Positions 25,036 to 34,355 are shown, numbered from the stretch's first letter. The stretch: 64,000 nucleotides of DNA from Pseudohoeflea sp964511625 (GCA_964511625.1 CAZEJG010000017.1:1-64000), one strand, 5' to 3'. Notes: a model not told the origin generated them from the letters alone. Numbers and translations: made by a program.

Positions 25036-26088
25036 ATGGCGGAAACGACGACAACAGCCGCAGAGACAGCGCCCGCGAAGAAGAAGGGCAGCTTCTCCCT
25101 CGTGCACCTGTTGCTCGAAGGCCGGGCGTTCTTTGCGCTGATCGCCATCATCATCACTTTCTCGATCCTCTCGCCCAATTACGCGACGGTGTCGAACTTC
25201 CTGATCATGGCCAACCACGTCGCCATCTTCGGCCTGCTGGCGCTGGGCATGATGCTCGTCATCCTCAATGGCGGCATCGATCTTTCGGTCGGCTCGGTGC
25301 TCGGGCTGACCGGCGTCTTCGCCGGGTTCCTGATGCAGGGTGTGGAAATCCAGTCCGCCGGCGTCATCCTCTATCCGCCGGTCTGGGCGGTCGTGGTGAT
25401 GACCATCGGCCTGGGCGCCTTCGTCGGCCTCTGCAACGGCGTGCTGATCGCCTATTTCCGGGTGCCCGCCTTCGTGGCCACCCTCGGCTCGCTCTATGTG
25501 GCGCGCGGCGTGGCGCTCCTGATGACCAACGGCCTGACCTTCAACAACCTTTCCGGCGACCCCTCGCTCGGCAATACCGGTTTCGACTGGCTCGGCTTCA
25601 ACCGCCTCTTCGGTGTGCCGATCGGCGTCATCGTGCTCGCCATTGTCGCCATCGTCGCAGGACTGGTTCTCGCCCGCACCGCCTTCGGCCGCTGGCTCTA
25701 TTCCTCGGGCGGCAACGAACGCGCCGCAGAGCTGTCGGGCGTCCCGGTCAAGCGCGTGCAGGTCTCGGTCTACGTGCTGTCGGGCATGTGCGCTGCCATC
25801 GCAGGTCTGGTGCTGAGCTCGCAGCTCACCTCGGCCGGCCCGACGGCGGGCACCACCTATGAACTGACGGCCATCGCGGCTGTCGTGGTCGGCGGCGCCT
25901 CGCTGATGGGCGGACGCGGCACCGTGCGCGGCACGCTGCTCGGCGCCTTCGTCATCGGCTTCCTGAGCGACGGCCTCGTCATCATCGGCGTCAGTTCCTA
26001 CTGGCAGACCGTCTTTACCGGCGCGGTCATCGTCCTCGCCGTCATGCTCAACTCAATCCAATACGGAGGTCGCCGCAGCGCGAGCTGA
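25036..26088 (+). CDS. eryF: Erythritol ABC transporter permease EryF
   Basis: BPD_transp_2 (RbsC-type) sugar permease, 350 residues, with about nine or ten membrane helices. The hydrophilic N-terminus (M-A-E-T-T-T-T-A-A-E-T-A-P-A-K-K-K-G) is followed by L-L-E-G-R-A-F-F-A-L-I-A. N-G-G-I-D-L-S-V-G-S-V-L-G-L and the Y-S-S-G-G-N-E-R-A-A-E-L-S-G-V loop, which contacts the ATPase, are typical. I start at the ATG at 25036, with AGGGAG upstream; longer in-frame readings enter eryE. Substrate inferred from the locus. Confidence 0.9.
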   Translation: MAETTTTAAETAPAKKKGSFSLVHLLLEGRAFFALIAIIITFSILSPNYATVSNFLIMANHVAIFGLLALGMMLVILNGGIDLSVGSVLGLTGVFAGFLMQGVEIQSAGVILYPPVWAVVVMTIGLGAFVGLCNGVLIAYFRVPAFVATLGSLYVARGVALLMTNGLTFNNLSGDPSLGNTGFDWLGFNRLFGVPIGVIVLAIVAIVAGLVLARTAFGRWLYSSGGNERAAELSGVPVKRVQVSVYVLSGMCAAIAGLVLSSQLTSAGPTAGTTYELTAIAAVVVGGASLMGGRGTVRGTLLGAFVIGFLSDGLVIIGVSSYWQTVFTGAVIVLAVMLNSIQYGGRRSAS

Positions 26089-26181
26089 CCCCAACCACCT
26101 TCGCGGAAAGCCCGGGACGGAGACCCGGACGCGGAACACCGCCGGACAACCGGCACAACAACCCTCAGGGAGGAAACCTAC

Positions 26182-27129
26182 ATGTTGAAACTGACGAAAC
26201 GCGCATTTCTCGCCGCCGCCGCAGCCCTGCCGCTGATGACCAGCGCCGCATGGGCCGAAGGACTGATCTCGATCATCGTCACCGACCCCGCGAACCCCTA
26301 CTGGTTCACCGAAGGTGAAGTGGCCAAGAAGACCGCCGAGGAGCTCGGCTACACGGCCACCGTCGCCGCCCACAAGGGCGACACCAACGTCGAATCGAAC
26401 CTCGTCGATGCGGCGATCACCAACTCGGCCAAGGCCATCATCCTCGACCCGGCCAATGCCGACGGTTCGGTGGGCGTGGTCCGCAAGGCGACCGAAGCCG
26501 GCATCCCGGTCTTCCTGGTCAACGCCGAGATCAACGAATCGGGCATCGCCATCGGCCAGCTGGTCTCCAACAACGCCCAGGGTGCCGCCATCGGCGCGGT
26601 CCAGTGGCAGGAACTCGTCGGTGACACCGCCAAGTATGTCGAATTCTTCGGCAACCCGGCCGACAACAACGCCGCCACCCGCTCGAACGGCTACAAGACC
26701 GTGCTGAGCCAGTATCCGGGCCTCGAAAAGGTCGCCGAGGAAGTGGCCAACTGGGACCGTACCCAGGGCTACAACAAGATGCAGTCGATCATTCAGGCCA
26801 ACCCTGAAATCGATGCCGTCATCTCCGGCAACGACGAGATGGCGCTCGGTGCGATCGCCGCGCTGAAGGAAGCCGGCAAGCTCGAAGGCGTCATCGTCGG
26901 CGGCTTCGACGGTTCGCCCGATGCGGTGGAAGCGATCAAGGCCGGCGAAATGGCCTATACCGTTCTCCAGCCGGTCGCCGTCTTCTCGCGCGAAGCCGTC
27001 ATCCAGGCCGACCACTACATCAAGAACGGCACGCCGATGGTGGCCGAGGAAAAGCAGCTCTTCGACTGCCTGCTGATCACCCCGGACAACGTCGACAAGT
27101 ACACCGGTCCGTTCACGCTGTCCGAGTAA
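26182..27129 (+). CDS. eryG: Erythritol ABC transporter substrate-binding protein EryG
   Basis: Periplasmic sugar-binding protein (Peripla_BP_4, RbsB-like), 315 residues. A signal peptide is clear (M-L-K-L-T-K-R-A-F-L-A-A-A, cleavage after A-W-A near residue 24). The mature protein starts G-L-I-S-I-I-V-T-D-P-A-N-P-Y-W, with the usual D-x-x-N-P-Y/W sugar-stacking region. GGGAGGA precedes the ATG. It is the last gene of the operon and is followed by a terminator at 27155. Confidence 0.9.
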   Translation: MLKLTKRAFLAAAAALPLMTSAAWAEGLISIIVTDPANPYWFTEGEVAKKTAEELGYTATVAAHKGDTNVESNLVDAAITNSAKAIILDPANADGSVGVVRKATEAGIPVFLVNAEINESGIAIGQLVSNNAQGAAIGAVQWQELVGDTAKYVEFFGNPADNNAATRSNGYKTVLSQYPGLEKVAEEVANWDRTQGYNKMQSIIQANPEIDAVISGNDEMALGAIAALKEAGKLEGVIVGGFDGSPDAVEAIKAGEMAYTVLQPVAVFSREAVIQADHYIKNGTPMVAEEKQLFDCLLITPDNVDKYTGPFTLSE

Positions 27130-27154
27130 TCTCCTCCCAGGACACGACAGCGAG

Positions 27155-27181
27155 AGGGCGGCCTTCGGGGCGCCCTTTTTC
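27155..27181 (+). terminator. Rho-independent terminator after eryG
   Basis: AGGGCG (27155-27160) pairs with CGCCCT (27171-27176); inner CC/GG pairs close a TTCG-type loop. A run of five T residues follows. It ends the DUF2291-eryEFG operon. Confidence 0.75.
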
Positions 27182-27206
27182 TTTGCGGACCAGACACTTG
27201 AAACAC

Positions 27207-27255
27207 TGCGTCAAGAAACTGATTCATTGACGCACCCGGTCTCTGCGGATAATCA
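27207..27255 (+). promoter_or_regulatory. Sigma-70-type promoter of ribH with a dyad over the -35
   Basis: TTGACG (27227-27232), a 17-base spacer and TAATCA (27250-27255) form a good promoter whose start would fall at the first bases of the FMN riboswitch. The inverted repeat TGCGTCAA (27207-27214) with TTGACGCA (27227-27234) covers the -35 and may be an operator. Confidence 0.6.
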
Positions 27256-27260
27256 GAAAG

Positions 27261-27390
27261 CTTCTCAGGGCGGGGTGAAATTCCCCACCGGCGGTTACAG
27301 CCCGCGAGCGCCCCGTTTTAGGACGGGGGTCAGCAGACACCGGTGAAATTCCGGGGCCGACGGTTAGAGTCCGGATGGAAGAGAAAGATA
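27261..27390 (+). ncRNA. FMN riboswitch (RFN element)
   Basis: The conserved RFN pieces appear in order: CTTCTCAGGGCGGGGTGAAA, TTCCCCACCGGCGGT, a variable stem with CCCCGTTTTAGGACGGGGG, GTCAGCAGAC, CCGGTGAAATTCCGG, and GCCGACGGTTAGAGTCCGG ending in ATGGAAGAGA. These form the P1-P6 junction that binds FMN and represses downstream genes. It lies about 70 bases before ribH, with no obvious intrinsic terminator between them, so control at translation initiation is more likely than attenuation. Confidence 0.95.
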
Positions 27391-27459
27391 CGTTTCGGCT
27401 CTTGGCCGAAGCGTGTCCGTTGCTCTGGGATCTTGTCAGTTCGAAAGGATCAAAGAGCC

Positions 27460-27927
27460 ATGACAAAATCCCCCAAATTCGCATTCATCAAGGCCCGTTG
27501 GCACGCCGACATTGTCGACCGTGCCCATGAGGGCTTTACCGCGCGACTGGCCGAACTCGGCATCGATGCCGACGTCGACGCCTTCGACGTGCCGGGCGCC
27601 TTCGAGATGCCGCTTCTGGCCAAAAAGCTCGGCGAGACCGGTCGCTATGACGGTGTGGCCGCGGCTGCCTTTGTCGTCGACGGCGGCATCTACCGGCATG
27701 ATTTCGTCGCCGCTGCGGTGGTCAATGGTCTGATGGAAGCCCAGATGGCCACCGGCACGCCGGTCTTCTCCGTCTCTCTCACGCCGCACCATTTCCAGCC
27801 CAAGACCGAACACGAGAGCTTCTATTTCGATCACTTCGTCGGCAAGGGCCGCGAGGCGGCGGACGCGGCCGTCCAGACCTGGCGTCTGCACGCGAGCCTC
27901 GACGCGCCGAAAGCCGTCGCGGCCTGA
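27460..27927 (+). CDS. ribH: 6,7-dimethyl-8-ribityllumazine synthase, RibH2 type
   Basis: Lumazine synthase, the penultimate enzyme of riboflavin synthesis, 155 residues. D-V-P-G-A-F-E-M-P (substrate-binding), A-A-A-A-F-V-V-D-G-G-I-Y-R-H-D-F (with the catalytic His) and V-F-S-V-S-L-T-P-H-H-F are visible. The short N-terminus and Trp near residue 14 fit the alphaproteobacterial RibH2 (decameric) form known from Brucella and Mesorhizobium, which is the riboswitch-controlled copy. It stands alone and not in a rib operon, between the FMN riboswitch and a terminator. Confidence 0.92.
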   Translation: MTKSPKFAFIKARWHADIVDRAHEGFTARLAELGIDADVDAFDVPGAFEMPLLAKKLGETGRYDGVAAAAFVVDGGIYRHDFVAAAVVNGLMEAQMATGTPVFSVSLTPHHFQPKTEHESFYFDHFVGKGREAADAAVQTWRLHASLDAPKAVAA

Positions 27928-27947
27928 TCGGTTTTGACATCGCCAGA

Positions 27948-27980
27948 CCCGGCCTTGCGCAGCCCGCGAGGCCGGGTTTT
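27948..27980 (+). terminator. Rho-independent terminator after ribH
   Basis: CCCGGCC (27948-27954) pairs with GGCCGGG (27970-27976); TTTT follows. Confidence 0.75.
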
Positions 27981-28088
27981 GCTTGTCCCACCGATCCTGT
28001 TGGTGCTAAGGCCTCTGCGCCCGGGCGGGCGCCTCAGTTGACTGGCGCGAACGTCCGGCCCCACGCCTAGTTTTCCGGGAAAGAACCG

Positions 28089-29342
28089 ATGTCCGCTTAC
28101 AAGTCCGATTTCCTCAACGTGCTCAACGAGCGCGGATTCATCCACCAGTGCTCCGACTTCGACGGTCTGGACGCGCTGCTGAGCAGGGAAACGGTCACCG
28201 CCTATGTAGGCTATGACGCGACCGCGACGAGCCTGCACATCGGCAACCTGATCTCGGTCACCATGCTCTACTGGCTCCAGGAGACCGGGCACCGTCCCGT
28301 CACCCTGATGGGCGGCGGCACCTCGATGGTGGGCGACCCCTCCTTCCGCGACGACCAGCGCAAGCTTCTGACGCCCGAGCAGATCGACCAGAACATCGCC
28401 GGCATCAAGAAAATCTTCGGCCGCATCCTGCGCTATGGCGAGGGCAAGACCGACGCGCTGATGGTCAACAATGCCGACTGGCTGATGAAGCTGAACTATG
28501 TCGAGTTCCTGCGCGACGTCGGCCGGCACTTCTCGGTCAACCGCATGCTTTCCTTCGACAGCGTCAAGCTGCGGCTCGACCGCGAACAGTCGCTGTCCTT
28601 CCTCGAATTCAACTACATGATCATGCAGGGCTACGATTACGTCGAGCTCAACCGCAACTACGGCGTCCGCTTGCAAATGGGCGGCTCCGACCAGTGGGGC
28701 AACATCATAAACGGTGTCGACCTCGGCCACCGCATGGGCACCGAGCAGCTCTATGCGCTGACCACGCCGCTGCTGACCACCAGTTCCGGCGCCAAGATGG
28801 GCAAGTCGGCCAATGGCGCCGTCTGGCTCAACGGCGACCTGTTCAGCCCCTGGGACTACTGGCAGTACTGGCGTAACACCGAAGACGCCGACGTCGGCCG
28901 CTTCCTCAAGATATTCACCCGCCTGCCGCTCGACGAGATCGCCCGGCTCGAAGCCCTCGGCGGCTCCGAGATCAACGAGGCCAAGAAGGTCCTCGCAACG
29001 GAAGCGACCGCGATCGTGCACGGCCGCGAGGCCGCAGACGCTGCCGCCGAAACCGCTCGCCGCACCTTCGAAGAGGGTGAAGCCGCGGATACGCTGCCGA
29101 CCGTCTCGGTCGCCAAAGCCGATCTCGACAACGGCATCGGGCTGTTGTCGCTGATGGTCGAGGCCGGTCTTGCCACCTCCAACGGCGAAGCCCGCCGTCA
29201 CATCAAGGGCGGCGCGGTGAAGATCAACGACGCCGGCGTCAGTGACGAGAAGATCATGGTCGACACCGGCATGATCACCGACAACGGCGCGATCAAGCTC
29301 TCGCTCGGCAAGAAGAAGCACATTCTGGTGCGCCCCGACTGA
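28089..29342 (+). CDS. tyrS: Tyrosyl-tRNA synthetase
   Basis: Class Ic aminoacyl-tRNA synthetase charging tRNA-Tyr, 417 residues. The HIGH motif is S-L-H-I-G-N-L (about 48-54) and the KMSKS loop reads A-K-M-G-K-S (about 236-241). Y-V-G-Y-D-A-T and G-G-S-D-Q-W-G-N-I are tyrosine-site motifs. A C-terminal S4 RNA-binding domain occupies about 350-417. Single-gene unit ending in a hairpin at 29353. Confidence 0.95.
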   Translation: MSAYKSDFLNVLNERGFIHQCSDFDGLDALLSRETVTAYVGYDATATSLHIGNLISVTMLYWLQETGHRPVTLMGGGTSMVGDPSFRDDQRKLLTPEQIDQNIAGIKKIFGRILRYGEGKTDALMVNNADWLMKLNYVEFLRDVGRHFSVNRMLSFDSVKLRLDREQSLSFLEFNYMIMQGYDYVELNRNYGVRLQMGGSDQWGNIINGVDLGHRMGTEQLYALTTPLLTTSSGAKMGKSANGAVWLNGDLFSPWDYWQYWRNTEDADVGRFLKIFTRLPLDEIARLEALGGSEINEAKKVLATEATAIVHGREAADAAAETARRTFEEGEAADTLPTVSVAKADLDNGIGLLSLMVEAGLATSNGEARRHIKGGAVKINDAGVSDEKIMVDTGMITDNGAIKLSLGKKKHILVRPD

Positions 29343-29352
29343 TACGCCTCCT

Positions 29353-29379
29353 CCTCCGGCCTTTCGCGAAGGCCGGAGG
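29353..29379. terminator. Bidirectional hairpin between tyrS and the AsmA-like gene
   Basis: A perfect 11-base-pair stem CCTCCGGCCTT (29353-29363) with AAGGCCGGAGG (29369-29379) and a 5-base loop sits between two convergent genes. There is no clear T tract, so it may act as a barrier or 3'-end stabiliser as much as an intrinsic terminator. Confidence 0.65.
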
Positions 29380-29381
29380 TC

Positions 29382-32300
29382 TCACCTGAATTCGAAGATG
29401 TTGCGGAAGACTCCCGGCGCGATCAGCGACAGCGGGTTGACGACGACCTGCGGTGAATCCTTGTCGCCGACGAGGCGGAAGGTGATGCCGATCAGGCCGC
29501 GGTCGCGGCCGTTGCCGAGTATGGCGCCGATGATCGGCAGTTCGCCAAACAGGCGGTTGATGCCGTAGGCGGGCATGAAGGTACCGGACAGGTCCATGTT
29601 GCCGTTGGCGTCGTAGACCGTGCCCTGGAACGAGGCGCCGATCTCCGGCCCGCGGATGATCCCCTCGCCGACCTTGAGATAGCCCGGTCCGCTTTCGATG
29701 CGGGCGTTGGCGACCTCGAAACTCGCCTCGTTGACGTCGATGTTGCGCTTTACCGCATCGTTGAGGCTGCGGCCGTCGGGCGCCGCCGGGCTGGAGACGA
29801 GTGCCCTGAGCTTTTCCTCGCCGACGATCCTGAAGTTGCGCACGTCGACGACGCCCCGCCGCGGCCCCTTGTCCGTGCGCGCCAGGCGAACGTTGAGCAG
29901 CCCCCCCTGCAACTTGCCGTAGATGCCGGCGAAGCGGGCGAAATCGCCGGCATCGCCCGAGGTCATCTCGATCTTCTCCTGGCCCGGCTGCGACTGGCCG
30001 TCGACGGTCACGACCACGGCCTGGCCCGAGGGCGTGACGGCCTTGAGCGACAGTTTCTCGGTCTGCCCGTTGCGGCCCGCATAGCTGAACTGGGCGTCGA
30101 GAAGAGACGTCTCGTAGAAGCCCCGCACCGAGCCGAGGCTGCCCGAGGCGGCAATGACGAAATTTCCGCTGCCTCCGCTGTCCGCAGCTCCCGTCGCGCT
30201 CTTGGCTTCGGCAATCAGCGGTCGCACGTCGGCGGCATTTCCCGAAACGCGGATATCGTAGGCCTTGCCCGACCGGGTGATGTCGGCGCGGTAGTCGTCA
30301 CCCGGCGAGAGGCGAACCGAGCTGAGCCGCGCCGAAGAGAAGGCGCCTTTGGTGATGTCGATCGCACCCGTCACCTTGAAGCCGTCGCCGGAGACGGTGA
30401 AATCGCGCAGTTTCTGGTTGTCGCCTTCGCTTTCCACTTCGAAGCGCGCAGTCCCGGGAATGCCCACCCCCTTGGTCCATCCGATGCCCGGAACCTTCAG
30501 TTCGGCGCGATCGAGCGTCAGCGTCACCGCGTTACGGCCAGGGCCTTTTTCCTCCAGTTTCAGCCCCACAGGCCCGCTCAGCAGCAACCCGGTGCCCGGC
30601 GCCACCTTCTCGCGCGCCTTGTCGTCGAGCGTGCCGGAGATCACGCGTTTGCGCTCGACGCCGGAATTGGAGACCGGCTCGGTCAGGTCGAGTGTCAGGG
30701 GAATGCCGTCGACCGCCGCATCGGCCTGCAGATGCGCCCGTGTCGGGGTCACATGGAGCTTGCCGTCGATATCGGTGAATATCCGGCCCTCGACCTTCTT
30801 TTCGATATCGACGCCGGCGAGCGTCATCTCCACGTCCCATTCGGTGGGCGGGGGGTCCTGCTCGCGGATCAGGCCGAAGCGCGCCTTGACCCGCGAGGAG
30901 ATTTCACCCGACAGCTCCTCGGGCTTGAAGCCGATCCGGTCGAGGACGTCGATCGGATGATAGGTGATCAGTTCAGCCACCGCGTCGGCCTTGCCGGAGA
31001 CCGAGAGTTCGAGGTCGGCCATCAGCGGCTTGAGTTCGGTGTCGGGGATCGTCAGCTTGCCGTCGCCGATCTGGACCACGCGCCCCGTCGGGAAGTAGCC
31101 GCTCGCCGAGGTCACCGCCACCTCGACGCTGGCGCCGCGCAGGCTGAGATGGCCGTTGGTGTCGCGCAGCGGCGGAATATCGCCGGCCACGTTCATGCGC
31201 GCCCGCTCAATGTCGAAGTCGATCTGGAACTGGTCCTCAGTGAAAGGACCGGCATCTCTTCCGGGCGGATAATGCCCGGCAGGGGCCGAGAGCTGGATGC
31301 GACCGTTGGAGACGGCGCCGCCATAGAGATTTTCGAGCACCCACTGGCGCGCCCGCTTGCCCATCCAGTAGGGCCAGAGTTGCTTGACCGCCGTCGTCGG
31401 CAGCCGCTCGGTGGTGGCGGCGAGATTGATTGCCGGCGATTTTCCCTCGACAAACTGCAGCGACAGCGAGGCAGCCATCGCATAGGGCCCGGTCACCACC
31501 GCGAGCTGATCGGCCACCAGACGGTTGCGCGCGGGCATCAGCCGGCCGAACGCCTTGGCGTCGAAATGCACCGGCGCATCGGCCGAATCCCCCGGTGCCG
31601 CCACACCGTCGGGGATCACCATGTCGAAGGCGATTCCCGGGCTGGCTCGGTTGATCTCGGTGCTCTCGGGGACATTGTCGATATCGATGAGCCCGCCGTT
31701 GAAGGGCAGTCTCGTTTCGCCGATGCGGATGACCGAAGGCAGGATCTCGATTTTTCTCGCTTCCGGCAGATAGGTCAGTGCGGAGCGGAATTCGCGCAGT
31801 TCGGCGGTGATGCCGCCCATCATCATCGTCCCCGGCTCCGCGTCCACGGTCAGCTTGAGCGCGGGCGGGGTGTCGGGTGCGGCACGGGTGGCGTCGAGAT
31901 CGACATCGAAGAGCGCGGTGAGCCCTGTCGCCCGCTTCTCGAGCCCGTCCGACGCATAGTCGACAGGCAGACCTTCGATCCTCGCCTGGAGTTCGGAGAG
32001 ATCGTCCCGTGTACCCTTGCTGGCGTGAACGGCAACGGTAAACGGCGTCCCCTTCAGGGACAGCGTGGCGTCGATGTCGAACTCGTCCTCCTCGCGGCCG
32101 CTCAGTTCGGCGCGATCAATCGTAAAGCCGCTCAATTCCTCGCCGAGACGAATATTCTCGAGAACGATGCGGGGAGTGCCGCGATTGGCGATCACGCTGC
32201 CGATTCGATCCACCGCTTCAAAGGCCTGCTCGATGCGTGCGTCGATGCTGTCGATCCGGAACTGCCCGAGGTCCGCAAGTCCGAAGCCGGCCCCACCGCC

Positions 32301-32792
32301 GGTCTGCAGCCGGGCGCCGTCGACCTCGATCGAGTTGACCTTGATCGCACCGACGACCAGCGCCAGCGGATCGAGGACGAGCCGCAGCCGGTCGACGGCG
32401 TAGACGCCGCCGGTCGCGTTTTCCGTCCTGATCGAGACGTCCTGCGCGATCATCGCCACCGAACCGCGCGAGGTTAGCCGGACCCCCGCACTTCCGAGCT
32501 CGGCCGAATAGGCATCGCCGAGCGCCTGGGAGAGCGCAATACGCGCCCGGCTCTCGATCAATCCGTCGGCCAGACCGCGTTCGAGCACGATTACCAGCGA
32601 GGCTATCGCGCCGAGCAGCAGGATGCCGAGGAAGGCAACCGCCTTCGCGTGAGCGCGTACCCAGCCGTTGCGACGACCGCCGCGGTGGGCGTTGACGATG
32701 ATCGGATCCTCGGACTGGGCGGATGGCAGCTCATGCAGCGCGACGATATCGCGCTTGTTGAAACTGACCTTTTGATGTGGCGTGTTCGCCAT
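29382..32792 (-). CDS. Large AsmA/YhdP-like envelope protein (DUF3971)
   Basis: 1136 residues with one N-terminal membrane helix (about 49-72) and a long periplasmic region rich in beta-strand repeats, as in the AsmA/YhdP/TamB-like group thought to move phospholipids to the outer membrane. The middle part (about 320-600) fits DUF3971 and the C-terminus (about 1060-1130, L-F-G-E-L-P-I-I-G, G-L-I-G-I-T-F-R-L-V-G) fits the AsmA-like C-terminal domain. The ATG at 32792 is chosen because the upstream in-frame codons lie in the promoter region of bcp and lack a good ribosome site. Lipid transport is inferred from the family. Confidence 0.8.
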   Translation of the reverse strand: MANTPHQKVSFNKRDIVALHELPSAQSEDPIIVNAHRGGRRNGWVRAHAKAVAFLGILLLGAIASLVIVLERGLADGLIESRARIALSQALGDAYSAELGSAGVRLTSRGSVAMIAQDVSIRTENATGGVYAVDRLRLVLDPLALVVGAIKVNSIEVDGARLQTGGGAGFGLADLGQFRIDSIDARIEQAFEAVDRIGSVIANRGTPRIVLENIRLGEELSGFTIDRAELSGREEDEFDIDATLSLKGTPFTVAVHASKGTRDDLSELQARIEGLPVDYASDGLEKRATGLTALFDVDLDATRAAPDTPPALKLTVDAEPGTMMMGGITAELREFRSALTYLPEARKIEILPSVIRIGETRLPFNGGLIDIDNVPESTEINRASPGIAFDMVIPDGVAAPGDSADAPVHFDAKAFGRLMPARNRLVADQLAVVTGPYAMAASLSLQFVEGKSPAINLAATTERLPTTAVKQLWPYWMGKRARQWVLENLYGGAVSNGRIQLSAPAGHYPPGRDAGPFTEDQFQIDFDIERARMNVAGDIPPLRDTNGHLSLRGASVEVAVTSASGYFPTGRVVQIGDGKLTIPDTELKPLMADLELSVSGKADAVAELITYHPIDVLDRIGFKPEELSGEISSRVKARFGLIREQDPPPTEWDVEMTLAGVDIEKKVEGRIFTDIDGKLHVTPTRAHLQADAAVDGIPLTLDLTEPVSNSGVERKRVISGTLDDKAREKVAPGTGLLLSGPVGLKLEEKGPGRNAVTLTLDRAELKVPGIGWTKGVGIPGTARFEVESEGDNQKLRDFTVSGDGFKVTGAIDITKGAFSSARLSSVRLSPGDDYRADITRSGKAYDIRVSGNAADVRPLIAEAKSATGAADSGGSGNFVIAASGSLGSVRGFYETSLLDAQFSYAGRNGQTEKLSLKAVTPSGQAVVVTVDGQSQPGQEKIEMTSGDAGDFARFAGIYGKLQGGLLNVRLARTDKGPRRGVVDVRNFRIVGEEKLRALVSSPAAPDGRSLNDAVKRNIDVNEASFEVANARIESGPGYLKVGEGIIRGPEIGASFQGTVYDANGNMDLSGTFMPAYGINRLFGELPIIGAILGNGRDRGLIGITFRLVGDKDSPQVVVNPLSLIAPGVFRNIFEFR

Positions 32793-32938
32793 TCGCTCCG
32801 TTACGTCCCGTGCCAACGCATAAAAAATAGCGGCGCAACGACATCCGAACGGGTTTTCGCGCACCTTTGTCGGCACTATACCGGTCGTGCCCGAAAGGCG
32901 CATCCCGAGAAACCGACATATCACCAGGCAAGGAAGCC

Positions 32939-33406
32939 ATGAGCACAATCGAAACCGGACAGAAGGCCCCGCAATTCTCCCTGCCCCGCGATGGTGGCGG
33001 AACCGTGTCCTTGGCGGATTACGCCGGCAAGACCGTGGTGCTTTATTTCTACCCGAAGGACGATACCAGCGGCTGCACCGTGGAAGCGGTCGATTTCACT
33101 GCCCGCGCCGCCGAGTTCGAGAAGGCTGGCGCGGTGGTCATCGGCATGTCGCCCGACCCGGTCAAGAAGCACGACAAGTTCATCGACAAGCACGATCTCA
33201 ACGTCATTCTCGCCTCCGACGAGGAGAAGACCGTGCTCGAGGCCTATGGCGTCTGGGTCGAGAAGAGCATGTATGGCCGCAAATACATGGGCGTCGAACG
33301 CACCACCGTGCTGATCGACGGCGACGGCGTCGTCCGGAACATCTGGGAAAAGGTCAAGGTTCCCGGCCACGCCGAAGAGGTGCTCGCGGCCGCTCGCGCG
33401 CTGTGA
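32939..33406 (+). CDS. bcp: Bcp-type peroxiredoxin, single cysteine
   Basis: Thioredoxin-fold peroxiredoxin of the Bcp/PrxQ class, 155 residues, reducing hydrogen peroxide and organic peroxides. Peroxidatic Cys46 is in D-D-T-S-G-C-T-V-E-A, and Arg of V-E-R-T-T is the usual partner. The position five residues later, where two-Cys Bcp proteins have the resolving Cys, is Asp, and there is no other Cys in the chain. It must therefore be regenerated by an outside thiol. AGGAAG precedes the ATG. Its stop overlaps the GTG start of the ferritin-like gene. Confidence 0.92.
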   Translation: MSTIETGQKAPQFSLPRDGGGTVSLADYAGKTVVLYFYPKDDTSGCTVEAVDFTARAAEFEKAGAVVIGMSPDPVKKHDKFIDKHDLNVILASDEEKTVLEAYGVWVEKSMYGRKYMGVERTTVLIDGDGVVRNIWEKVKVPGHAEEVLAAARAL

Positions 33407-34242
33407 TCACAACGACCGAACCAGTCTTCGCCGTTCTCTCGTTGCGTGACGCGGCCGCCCGCGCGGTGGCCGCGGCCGATCTCGACGAGAAGACGGCGCG
33501 CACGCGCGCGGCCTATGCACGCTGGAAAGGCCGCACGCTTTCGCTCCGCGATCCGGGCGATTTCCGCCCGCCCGATCGTCCCGGCAGGCCCGACAAACCC
33601 GAACTCGTGCCACCGACGAAGGTCAAGCGGCGGACGCTCAACTCCGAGCGCGGCCGCATCACGCTGCTCCACGCCATCTGTCACATCGAACTTAACGCCA
33701 TCGACCTGGCGCTCGATATCGTCGCCCGCTTCGCCGGCAAACAGATGCCGCTCTCCTTCTTCGACGGCTGGATGCAGGTGGCTTTCGAGGAGGCCAAGCA
33801 TTTCAACATGGTGCGCAACCGGTTGCGCGAACTCGGCAGCGACTATGGCGAGATGCAGGCCCATGACGGGCTGTGGCAGGCCGCCCACGACACCCGCAAT
33901 TCACTGATGGCGCGGCTCGCCGTGGTGCCGCTGATCCTGGAAGCGCGCGGGCTGGACGTCACCCCTTCCATGCGGGCCGGCATGCGGGCCGCCGGCGACG
34001 AGGCGAGTGCCGCCGTTCTCGACGTCATCTACGAGGACGAGAAGAAGCATGTCGCCATCGGGGCCAAATGGTTCCGCTTCCTGTGCGCCCGGCAGAAGCT
34101 CGATCCCTCCGCCGAATTCCAGGCGCTGGTGCGCGCCAACTTCCGCGGCGGGCTGAAACCGCCCTTCAACGACCTCGCCCGGGCCGCCGCAGGCCTCACC
34201 CCCTCCTTCTACCGCTCACTTGCCCCCCAAAGCGCCTCCTGA
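33403..34242 (+). CDS. DUF455 ferritin-like protein
   Basis: 279 residues of the DUF455 family, a ferritin-like helical bundle. Candidate metal ligands are E in H-I-E-L-N-A-I-D-L-A, E-E-A-K-H-F and E-D-E-K-K-H-V-A-I-G, the E/ExxH pattern of diiron proteins. Reaction unknown; related proteins sit in tRNA-modifying (MiaE-like) and oxidase groups. I start at GTG 33403, overlapping the bcp stop as GTGA, so the two proteins are probably made together. This suggests a shared role in peroxide or iron handling, but that is inference. Confidence 0.82.
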   Translation: MITTTEPVFAVLSLRDAAARAVAAADLDEKTARTRAAYARWKGRTLSLRDPGDFRPPDRPGRPDKPELVPPTKVKRRTLNSERGRITLLHAICHIELNAIDLALDIVARFAGKQMPLSFFDGWMQVAFEEAKHFNMVRNRLRELGSDYGEMQAHDGLWQAAHDTRNSLMARLAVVPLILEARGLDVTPSMRAGMRAAGDEASAAVLDVIYEDEKKHVAIGAKWFRFLCARQKLDPSAEFQALVRANFRGGLKPPFNDLARAAAGLTPSFYRSLAPQSAS

Positions 34243-34355
34243 GCCGCCGGCTTGCCGTTCACGATCCCCCCGAAATAGGGGCTTCCGCGCAATCGTTTGT
34301 TAACCTTAACAGGGTGTAATTGCGGCAGTTACCAAACCGGGTCAGAGGTCTATCC

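Noticed and set aside
34299..34316. CtrA-type site near the M23 peptidase gene (TTAACC-TTAAC).
   Set aside because: The two TTAA halves are only 2 bases apart, not the 7 expected for CtrA.
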